Part shown: piece by piece, positions 9,956 to 16,864 of the stretch
How the letters are laid out: every line of letters begins with the position of its first letter
How positions within the stretch are numbered: position 1 is the stretch's first letter
Source: Phycisphaeraceae bacterium
Lineage (GTDB): Bacteria > Planctomycetota > Phycisphaerae > Phycisphaerales > Phycisphaeraceae
Direction of reading: 5' to 3'
NCBI GenBank assembly: GCA_028284155.1
Contig: JANQSF010000074.1
Span: 1 to 64,000 of the forward strand
Length of the DNA stretch: 64,000 nucleotides
Program-made: the position numbers and the translations under genes
The notes under the pieces: model-generated
What the model saw: only the letters and a program-made list of their open reading frames with translations
The model's database searches: none
What the model was told of the DNA's origin: nothing

Positions 9956-10444
9956 TCACTCGTTCGGTGGGTCGAGCAGTTCGTCATTCGGTTGCGATTC
10001 GTCGATGGGCGGGTCGACCGACTCAAGTTGGCCGTTCTCGCGGATGATCGGCGAATCATCAGATGCAGGCGCTTTTTCCATACCTCGCTGTGTCGTTTGA
10101 GGCGCTGGATTGGCCGGTGCGGGCGCCTTGGCCATCCAGCCGTAGCCGAAGACACCGGCGCACACACACCCAAACAGCACAGCCCCCGCCGCGACCAGCG
10201 CGACGATCAACGCAGGCTGACCGCCTTGGCCTGTCTTACCGATGCCCGCTTCGCGCAGGTCGGCCCCGCACTCCGGGCAACTCAAGGTCGTCGCGCCCCT
10301 GACGGGATAACCGCACGCCCCGCAAGCCATCATGTTGTGTTCGGCCGTGGTTCTGCGGAGCAGTAGCCAAACGACCACCGCCGCGACTACGGCTGCGCCG
10401 ATCAACACGAGAATGATGAGCCAACCTGTGGGTGCGACAGACAT
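9956..10444 (-). CDS. Single-pass membrane protein with zinc ribbon
   Basis: The 162-residue product has an N-terminal membrane helix (about 6-30, LIILVLIGAAVVAAVVVWLLL), a four-cysteine ribbon (CGACGYPVRG...CPECGADLREAGIG, about 42-70) and a second membrane helix (about 78-100). The tail is Pro/Asp/Glu-rich and acidic. The ribbon is nearly identical in spacing to that of the next upstream gene, so the two are paralogues. Ribbon-plus-helix proteins are common in planctomycetes without a known role. ATG at 10444 begins directly before the first helix. Converges with the methyltransferase gene 17 bp away. Confidence 0.65.
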   Translation of the reverse strand: MSVAPTGWLIILVLIGAAVVAAVVVWLLLRRTTAEHNMMACGACGYPVRGATTLSCPECGADLREAGIGKTGQGGQPALIVALVAAGAVLFGCVCAGVFGYGWMAKAPAPANPAPQTTQRGMEKAPASDDSPIIRENGQLESVDPPIDESQPNDELLDPPNE

Positions 10445-10494
10445 TGAGGTCAGTATAGAAGGGCCATGAGGCGACAGGGCGATTGAGTTTGCGG

Positions 10495-11397
10495 CTATTT
10501 GGAAGTCGAGGTTCGGCGTGACAAACGTCGATAGATGAAGACCGCGCCGGCCAACCAGACCAACACCCATACCGAGATGACGACGGCAACTCCCCACGGG
10601 GCGGGGTGACCCCCGCTGGAACTGCCCGAGCCCTGCTGGGCGAACAATGGCAGGTTGGCGTTTTCGATGCCCGTCAACGGGCCGTTGCGCACGATCGTGT
10701 GCAGGTCGTCGATCTCACCCTGGCGGTCCGGTTGGCTTGTGTCGGACATGATCCCCGTTGATTCAAGCCACTGTGTCAACACGGCCTCGTCGACCTTGGC
10801 TCTCGCCTCGACAATCGCGCCGCTCGCGTCCTGATAGCGGTAAGCCGTGTCGTTCAGATCGATGTCCAGCCGGGCCGCGCTGCCTTGTTCAGTGAAGACC
10901 TTGATGGACAGGTTGTTGGGTGGGACTTTGTTCGGCCAACGGCCCTCCCACGGCCAGAGCGTTTGCTTGCCCGCCGATGACACGTCAATCGTCTGAATGA
11001 TCGTGGGCGGGTTGGTTTCATTGCCCGTGTACTTGCGGTGGGCGTAGCTGGCGTTTTCGGTCCGTGTGTAGACATTGGGCACGAGGAACGCGATGGCCAA
11101 ACTCGCGCCGATCATCCCGGGCAACAGTTGAATGACCGACCAGAGGACCACGCCACCGATCGGTCCGATGCCGCGGCGCATGTTCGGCGTGAGGATACCG
11201 ACCTCGCGCAGGTCGGCCCCGCACTCGGGGCAGGACAGCTGAGACAGACCGCGCACGTTGTAGCCGCACGCCCCGCACGACGGGTCGGCGTGAGAGCCCG
11301 GCCCGCGTCGGCCGCGAGCGATCAGGACCACCGCCACAAACACAGCCGCGACGAAGACCAGACCGAGCAGAAGGAAGATAACGCCGCCAAACAACAT
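10495..11397 (-). CDS. Membrane protein with zinc ribbon and large extracytoplasmic domain
   Basis: This 300-residue protein has an N-terminal helix (about 3-28), a ribbon CGACGYNVRG...CPECGADLREVGIL (about 41-70), a second helix (about 82-105), an extracytoplasmic domain of about 150 residues and a C-terminal helix (about 270-290) before a basic tail. The ribbon and its spacing to the next helix match the gene just downstream, suggesting duplication followed by insertion of the large domain. Function unknown. The two genes are 50 bp apart and may be co-transcribed. Confidence 0.65.
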   Translation of the reverse strand: MLFGGVIFLLLGLVFVAAVFVAVVLIARGRRGPGSHADPSCGACGYNVRGLSQLSCPECGADLREVGILTPNMRRGIGPIGGVVLWSVIQLLPGMIGASLAIAFLVPNVYTRTENASYAHRKYTGNETNPPTIIQTIDVSSAGKQTLWPWEGRWPNKVPPNNLSIKVFTEQGSAARLDIDLNDTAYRYQDASGAIVEARAKVDEAVLTQWLESTGIMSDTSQPDRQGEIDDLHTIVRNGPLTGIENANLPLFAQQGSGSSSGGHPAPWGVAVVISVWVLVWLAGAVFIYRRLSRRTSTSK

Positions 11398-11510
11398 GGT
11401 CGTTATGGTAACCGTCGCGCCGGCTGAGCCAGTATTTCCAAACCGCGTCTTGCGCGCGGGTTCGGCTACGGTACACTCTGGCCTCTCTGCTCCGTCCTGT
11501 GATCTGATTC

Positions 11511-12968
11511 ATGCCTGTCCGTGTCACCCCCATCGACCTGAACGTCCTGAACATGCGGACGCGCATGCCGTTCAAATACGGCATTGCCACGCTGACGGCC
11601 TTGCCGCACCTGTTCGTGCGGCTCGAACTCGACATCGACGGCGAGCGGCAGTGGGGTGTCGCGTCGGACGGCCTGCCGCCCAAGTGGTTCACAAAGGTCC
11701 CCGAGGCCGACCCGATCGACGAGATCGACGGCATGCTCGCGGTGATCCGCTCGGCCTGCGACCACGCGCTGGCGGTTGGAGAGGCGACGACCGTGTTCGA
11801 CCTGTGGCGTGAGGTTTACGAACGCCAGTCCGACCAGTGGTCTAGCGACCCCTCGACACCTCCGTTGCTCTTCGGCCTGGGCGTGAGCCTGGTCGAACGC
11901 GCCGTGATTGACGCGGCCTGTCGGGCTTCGGGTAACTCGCTCGACCAGATGATGCGCGCAGGTCAGTTCGGCTTTGACGCCAGTGCGATCCACGACGAAT
12001 TGTCCGGCCGGGGCGTCAACGACTTGTTGCCCCGGTCGCCGCGGACCGTCATCGTTGCCCGCCACACCGTCGGACTGGCCGACCCGCTGACGGACGGTGA
12101 GATACCGCCCGGCGAACGGCTGGAGGACGGGTTGCCGCAGTCGCTCGAAGCCTGCATCGCCGCGTACGGCCTGACCCATTTGAAGATCAAACTGGTCGGC
12201 GACCCGGTCAATGACATCGAACGGTTGAGGGCAATTGCGCGCGTGGCTGAACCCGTCGGCGACCGGCTGCGCTTCACACTCGACGGGAACGAGCAGTACC
12301 GCGACGTCGAGCCGTTTGCACAGGTGTGGAACACGTTGTTTCAAGAGCCGACGCTTGAGTCGTTCATGCGCGGGCTGCTTTTCGTTGAGCAGCCGTTCCA
12401 GCGTGACGTGGCGCTCAGCGACGCGTTGGGCACGGCGTTGCGCGCCTGGGGTGACCGCCCGTCGATGATTATCGACGAGTCGGACGGCACGCTCGACGCC
12501 GCACGCCGCGCGCTCGGCCTGGGTTATGCGGGTACGAGTCACAAGAACTGCAAGGGCGTGTTCAAGGGGATCGCCAACGCCTGCCTGCTCGAACTCCGCC
12601 GACGGCAACACGCCGACAAGACGTTTATCCTTAGCGGCGAGGACCTGGCCAACGTCGGCCCGGTCGCCCTGCTGCAAGACTTGAACGTCGCGGCGACTCT
12701 CGGTATCGAGCACGTCGAGCGCAATGGGCATCACTACTTCAAGGGCCTGTCGATGTATCCGGACGACGTGCAGTCGGCTGTGCTCAAGGCGCACCCCGAC
12801 CTCTACCGCCGACACGAGCAGGGCTACGCGACGGTACGTATTGAACAAGGCAAGATGGGTATCGAGTCTGTCCGGAACGGCCCGCTTGGCCCGGCGTTCG
12901 ACTTCGATACGACGCGGTTCACGCCGTTGGATGAGTGGACGGCCAACTCACTGACCAGCGAATCATGA
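11511..12968 (+). CDS. Enolase-superfamily enzyme (mandelate racemase / muconate lactonizing type)
   Basis: The 485-residue protein shows the enolase-superfamily layout: an N-terminal capping region (about 1-130) and a barrel. Catalytic features visible are the KIK motif (K225/K227 in HLKIKLVGD), the metal-ligand strand LDGNEQY (Asp about 258), VEQPF (Glu about 293) and IIDESDG (about 320). A later lysine in TSHKNCKG could be the second general base. These enzymes abstract the alpha-proton of a carboxylate substrate, usually an acid sugar or an amino acid derivative; the substrate cannot be read from sequence. It ends with an ATGA overlap with the next gene. Confidence 0.8.
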   Translation: MPVRVTPIDLNVLNMRTRMPFKYGIATLTALPHLFVRLELDIDGERQWGVASDGLPPKWFTKVPEADPIDEIDGMLAVIRSACDHALAVGEATTVFDLWREVYERQSDQWSSDPSTPPLLFGLGVSLVERAVIDAACRASGNSLDQMMRAGQFGFDASAIHDELSGRGVNDLLPRSPRTVIVARHTVGLADPLTDGEIPPGERLEDGLPQSLEACIAAYGLTHLKIKLVGDPVNDIERLRAIARVAEPVGDRLRFTLDGNEQYRDVEPFAQVWNTLFQEPTLESFMRGLLFVEQPFQRDVALSDALGTALRAWGDRPSMIIDESDGTLDAARRALGLGYAGTSHKNCKGVFKGIANACLLELRRRQHADKTFILSGEDLANVGPVALLQDLNVAATLGIEHVERNGHHYFKGLSMYPDDVQSAVLKAHPDLYRRHEQGYATVRIEQGKMGIESVRNGPLGPAFDFDTTRFTPLDEWTANSLTSES

Positions 12969-13783
12969 CCGACGCGCAACCCCAACCCGCTTCGCCTGAC
13001 TATCACGACCTGCCCGTCAAGGCGCACGTCGAGGTGGACCGATTCTGCGAGGGCTGTGGTTACAACCTGCACGCCCAGCCCGTCCGCGAAGACGATCGGC
13101 TGACTTTGTTGATCGTGCGTTGTCCGGAGTGTGGTCGGTTTCACGCGGCGGCCGACCAGACGCTGGCGCGTCGCGTTTGGCTGCGGCGGTTCGGTGTGGT
13201 GTTGATCGGGTTTTGGGGCCTGTTGGTCGTGGCCGTGTATCTGCTGTTGCAACTGGCGTTGTTCGGGATCGGCATGGCGGTGAGTGAACACGCGACGTGG
13301 TGGTTTGTCCGTCGCCCCCGATACGCCATGCAGTATGGTTGGCACGAGACGCAGGTGCATGAGCCGAGCCAGTTCTTCGAGTTTGTCGTGCCGACCTTCT
13401 TTGCGGCGCTAGGCGCGATGGCGATCGGCGCGTTGTGCACGGCCGCAGCGACGGTGTTCATGCCTCATTGGCGACGAGTCGGCTACACGGCGCTTGCGCC
13501 GATCGGGCCGGTGCTCGCCGCTTGCGGATACTGCATGGTCCTGGCGAGCTACCTCGATCGTCCATACACCGATCTGTCGGTGACAGGCGTGGTGCTGGCG
13601 TTCGCCCTATTCGCCCTGGCGTTGATCTCCGGGCTGCTGGGGGCGTTGCTCGGCCGACCGTTCGCCCGGCTTGCCGCGAGTATCGTTCTGCCCCGCCGGT
13701 TGCGTGTCATGTTCTCTTATCTCTGGGTTGTCGATGGCTTGACGCCGCCCGAGCCGAAGACCGTTGTTCAGGACGCGGGATAG
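12965..13783 (+). CDS. Polytopic membrane protein with zinc ribbon
   Basis: The 272-residue protein has an N-terminal ribbon (CEGCGYNLHAQP...CPECGRFH, about 28-60) and then four or five membrane helices: about 78-105, 135-165, 175-195, 200-225 and a short one near 240. The start ATG overlaps the TGA of the enolase-superfamily gene, so the two are translationally coupled. The ribbon resembles those in the two minus-strand proteins upstream but the rest is unrelated. Function unknown. Confidence 0.65.
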   Translation: MTDAQPQPASPDYHDLPVKAHVEVDRFCEGCGYNLHAQPVREDDRLTLLIVRCPECGRFHAAADQTLARRVWLRRFGVVLIGFWGLLVVAVYLLLQLALFGIGMAVSEHATWWFVRRPRYAMQYGWHETQVHEPSQFFEFVVPTFFAALGAMAIGALCTAAATVFMPHWRRVGYTALAPIGPVLAACGYCMVLASYLDRPYTDLSVTGVVLAFALFALALISGLLGALLGRPFARLAASIVLPRRLRVMFSYLWVVDGLTPPEPKTVVQDAG

Positions 13784-13840
13784 GCGTGCAACCATCGCGC
13801 GGGCATGCATCAGAACGACTTTCGTTTTGGTTGCCGAGAA

Positions 13841-14599
13841 TCATGAACGCTCCGCGCTGGAAAGCGCGGTGCGCGGCTGAATCTGTGGCGGCGGGGCGTG
13901 CGGGGAGAGGCGGCGCACCGCCGACTCGACCTGCTCAGCCACGGCGTCCCAGCCGCGGCGGCGGTTGGGCAGGTGATCAAAGTGAATGGGTTGGCCGATG
14001 CGGACGGTGATCGCCGCGGGCCAAGGGAGCGCTGCGCCGGCCGGCATCGATTCGTAAGCGCCTTCGATATGGCAGGGCACGACGGGCGCCTGCGTGCCCG
14101 CCACCAACAGGCCGAGCCCGGAGAGGAACGGCCCCATCCGCCCGTCACGGGCGCGCGTCCCTTCGGGGTAGAGGATGTATGGCTGTCCGTCGTCTTCCAG
14201 AGCGCTGCGCAACTCGCCCAGCGCGTGTCGGCCGCTGCGTTCACGACTCACCGGCACGGCACGCATGACACGCGCCGCCAACGTTGCCATGGGGTGCCGG
14301 CTGAAGAACGTGTCCTCTGCCGCAATGGGTCGTACGCGTTTTCGCAGTTTGCGAGGCAGAGCGGCCGCCAGAGCAATGGTGTCCAAGTGGCTGGTGTGGT
14401 TCGACACCATGACAAACGGGCCTTGGCTGGGCAGGTGCTCTTTGCCCTCGAATCGCAGACGGTGCCACGTGGCCAGGTAGGTCCGCAGCACCGGCCACCA
14501 CGGCAACTTCGCCGCGACGTCAAAGATTCGGCCGCGTCGGCCCGGCTTAGCCAAAGTAGGGCCGGCCGGCGTTGGAGTTGTCTGGGGCGACTGACTCAT
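13841..14599 (-). CDS. 1-acyl-sn-glycerol-3-phosphate acyltransferase (PlsC family)
   Basis: The 252-residue protein has the PlsC catalytic motif NHTSHLD (about 67-73) and the second block PEGTRARDGRMGPF (about 144-157), plus the VPVSRERSG region between them. PlsC-type enzymes transfer a fatty acyl chain from acyl-ACP or acyl-CoA to lysophosphatidate at the membrane. There is no obvious transmembrane helix, but a hydrophobic stretch near 30-45 may associate with the membrane. ATG at 14599 (MSQSPQTTPTP) was chosen; an open frame continues to 14911 but is Arg-rich and without family similarity. Confidence 0.85.
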   Translation of the reverse strand: MSQSPQTTPTPAGPTLAKPGRRGRIFDVAAKLPWWPVLRTYLATWHRLRFEGKEHLPSQGPFVMVSNHTSHLDTIALAAALPRKLRKRVRPIAAEDTFFSRHPMATLAARVMRAVPVSRERSGRHALGELRSALEDDGQPYILYPEGTRARDGRMGPFLSGLGLLVAGTQAPVVPCHIEGAYESMPAGAALPWPAAITVRIGQPIHFDHLPNRRRGWDAVAEQVESAVRRLSPHAPPPQIQPRTALSSAERS

Positions 14600-14946
14600 G
14601 GTGCGCGTGGAACCTCTGAACGACGTGGACCCATCGAGCAAACGATGCTCACCCGCAAGGGGAATATTAACACAATTCGAGCCAATCGCCCACCACGACC
14701 GAGTGATTAGCGTTCCGGGGTATCTGACTCGGTTCACGCGGGCAGCGGCGTGACAACAACGGGGGCGTGTCGATGTCACCGCAGGTCGTTGGCTCCGGCT
14801 TTCGCCGTATCGCTCCCGGCCTTCACCACAAGCGACGCGCGGCGAAATCTGGGCGGCGTTCCGGGCGCGAATCGTTGACCTGTGGTCGCTGGCGGACTCT
14901 AATGCTTTCACGCAACCGCCCCGGCCAAGCCCGTCGGCGGCGCATG
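14600..14946. other. Intergenic region between plsC-like gene and tRNA-Pro
   Basis: These 347 bases separate the minus-strand acyltransferase gene from the plus-strand tRNA. They must contain both promoters, but I see no convincing -35/-10 pair, no repeat and no reading frame worth reporting. Confidence 0.4.
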
Positions 14947-15020
14947 CGGGGCGTAGCTCAGCTTGGTAGAGCGCGGTCTTTGGGTGGCCGAGGTCGCTGG
15001 TTCAAATCCAGTCGCCCCGA
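14947..15020 (+). tRNA. tRNA-Pro (anticodon UGG)
   Basis: A 74-nt cloverleaf folds cleanly: acceptor CGGGGCG with CGCCCCG, D-arm GCTC/GAGC around AGCTTGGTA, anticodon stem CGGTC/GGCCG with loop TTTGGGT (anticodon TGG, reading CCA and related proline codons), five-base variable loop, and T-arm GCTGG/CCAGT with TTCAAAT. The discriminator is A20 and the 3' CCA is not encoded. The CGGGGCG start is typical of bacterial tRNA-Pro. A terminator follows at once. Confidence 0.93.
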
Positions 15021-15034
15021 CTTTGTGCAGAGTC

Positions 15035-15072
15035 AAGCCCTTCGGCGTATACGTCGAAGGGCTTTGTGTTTG
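15035..15072 (+). terminator. Terminator after tRNA-Pro
   Basis: AAGCCCTTCG pairs with CGAAGGGCTT around a GCGTATACGT-type loop that can itself pair (CG..CG). The stem is followed by TTGTGTTTGTT. Position 15 bases after the tRNA makes it a rho-independent terminator. Confidence 0.8.
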
Positions 15073-15195
15073 TTGGGGTAAGGTCCGATATGTCCAACGG
15101 TGAATCGGACAGACCAAGTCGGTCAAACACCGCGCCGTCCGGCCGGCGCGACCATGCGCATCCGTCGAACAGTGGCATCGGGTTCGTTCTGAAGG

Positions 15196-16641
15196 TCAGT
15201 CCAACTTCTTGACCCGCACGTTTCGCACCTCCAGCACTTGCCCGTGGTCCTGGATGCTGATCATGCCGACCTCGGGGCGGTCCTTCATCGGGCCATCGTT
15301 CAGCATGACGTCTTGCACCTGTTCGCCGTTGAGCACGACGGTGAGTCGGTGGTCTTTCACGGTCACGCGCATGCGGTTCCAGTGACCCGCGGGGATCGAC
15401 ATGTTGTGCGTCGGCCCGGTGGTTCGGATGATGCCGCCGTGGTCGTGGTGGCCGAGCTTCTTCTGCTGGTTAAATGAGTCGAGAATCTGCACCTCGATGC
15501 CCTTGCCGACCGGGTCCTGCTTCGTCGCGATCCGGAAGTGGAACCCGCTGTTGCCGCCCTTGCCGAACCGGTATTCGACGTTGGCGGTGAAGTTCTTGTA
15601 CGTTCCGTCGAGCCACAGGTAGGCGTCGTACCGTTTCCAGCCCTTTTCACCCGGTCGCGGCGCGAGTTTGAGGCTGCCGTCTTTCTGCGGTTCCCAATTG
15701 CCTGTCGTGGACAGGCCGGCGCCGAGCTTCATCTCTTTCATGTTCGCGAACAAAGGCTCGTCGATCTGGTAGGCCGTGACCTTGTTGTCAACCATGCGCG
15801 GCAGCAGGAGTAGGCCCTTCTCGGCGAGGTAGGCGATGTCGGCCGTGCCCCTGCCCAGCGAGACGATCGCCTTGGCCTTGCCTTCGGGCGAGACGCGATA
15901 GACCTTGCCGGCCGGCCAGTCGCTGACCAGGTAGCCGCCCCGGCCGTCCACCTCCAGACCGTCCAGTGCGCCGACCGGCTCGGCCGCGACGAGCGACATC
16001 GCCTTGGTGCGCAGGTCGATCGCGTGCATCTGTCGGCCGTTGCCTTTGCCGAAGCTGTGGACGAGCAGTCGCGTGCCGCTGACCAATAAACCGTTGGGTT
16101 TGTTCACCAGGTCGCTGCCGGCAAAGACCGTCAGCTTGCCATCTTTCAGTTCGTAGACCTTGCTGTCGGCCATGTCCGAAACAAACACGCGCCCGTCGAG
16201 ACCGGCAGCGACGTCGTTCAGAAAGATGGCGCCCTTCGCTTCGACGTCGAGCACTTTCTTGCCGTTGCTGATGTTAAAACCGACCAGCCGGTCGATATCG
16301 CTGACGTACAGCACGCCGTTGACACTGCGCATCCCCTTGGGCGCGTGCAGGCCGTCAGCCCACTTGGCCTTGAGCACCTTCCCGTCAACACTGAGTTGCG
16401 TGATGTACCCGTTGCCGTCCTTATCCAACGGCTTGCCGTTGACGTTGGAGACAAACAACGTGTCCGTCGCCGCGTCGTGGTAGACGCACTCGGGGTTCTT
16501 GAACCCGTCCAACTCCCAGGCGACCTTGGGGTTCGCGCCGTGATGGTCGGCTCGCGCGACATTTGCCCAGCAGAGCAATGCGATGAGGTGGAGTGCGGCA
16601 CAAGAGTGAACAAGCAAGCGCGAGAAGTGATGACGTTTCAC
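15196..16641 (-). CDS. Secreted SMP-30-like beta-propeller fused to DUF1080 domain
   Basis: The 481-residue protein has a signal peptide (about 1-31, ending VARA). Residues about 38-300 form an SMP-30/gluconolactonase-like propeller, with repeated motifs such as VYHDAATDTLFVSNVNG and LNDVAAGLDGRVFVSDM. Residues about 310-481 form a DUF1080 (3-keto-disaccharide hydrolase-like, concanavalin fold) domain: YKNFTANVEYRFGKGGNSGFHFR, HDHGGIIRTTGPTHN and WNRMRVTVKDHRLTVVLNG. DUF1080 domains act on or bind sugars in the envelope. Fusion to a propeller is consistent with carbohydrate degradation outside the cytoplasm. It is divergent from the next gene. Confidence 0.75.
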   Translation of the reverse strand: MKRHHFSRLLVHSCAALHLIALLCWANVARADHHGANPKVAWELDGFKNPECVYHDAATDTLFVSNVNGKPLDKDGNGYITQLSVDGKVLKAKWADGLHAPKGMRSVNGVLYVSDIDRLVGFNISNGKKVLDVEAKGAIFLNDVAAGLDGRVFVSDMADSKVYELKDGKLTVFAGSDLVNKPNGLLVSGTRLLVHSFGKGNGRQMHAIDLRTKAMSLVAAEPVGALDGLEVDGRGGYLVSDWPAGKVYRVSPEGKAKAIVSLGRGTADIAYLAEKGLLLLPRMVDNKVTAYQIDEPLFANMKEMKLGAGLSTTGNWEPQKDGSLKLAPRPGEKGWKRYDAYLWLDGTYKNFTANVEYRFGKGGNSGFHFRIATKQDPVGKGIEVQILDSFNQQKKLGHHDHGGIIRTTGPTHNMSIPAGHWNRMRVTVKDHRLTVVLNGEQVQDVMLNDGPMKDRPEVGMISIQDHGQVLEVRNVRVKKLD

Positions 16642-16864
16642 GGGTGGTGTCCTTGCAAGAGAGTTTGCTACTCGGTCCGGTTACGGGCGACCGCGCGGGC
16701 CGTCCGATGCGGGGAACAGTGTAACGGATGGTCGAACAGGGCCATTCCGCAGCGCGCCGCCGGTATCGCGACGGTGGGGTCGGATCGGGACAGCGGTCGT
16801 CTATAATCGGCCGCGTCGCTATATGCGGCGACATTGAGGATCGGGCGGCGAGGGCCGTGTCTTT

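Noticed and set aside
9189..9959. N-terminal extension of the secreted 7917-9188 protein
   Set aside because: The extension would cross the divergent methyltransferase gene, and a proper signal peptide starts at 9188.
11466..12848. 460-residue minus-strand frame opposite the enolase-superfamily gene
   Set aside because: The plus strand has intact catalytic motifs; the minus frame is a long shadow, common in GC-rich DNA.
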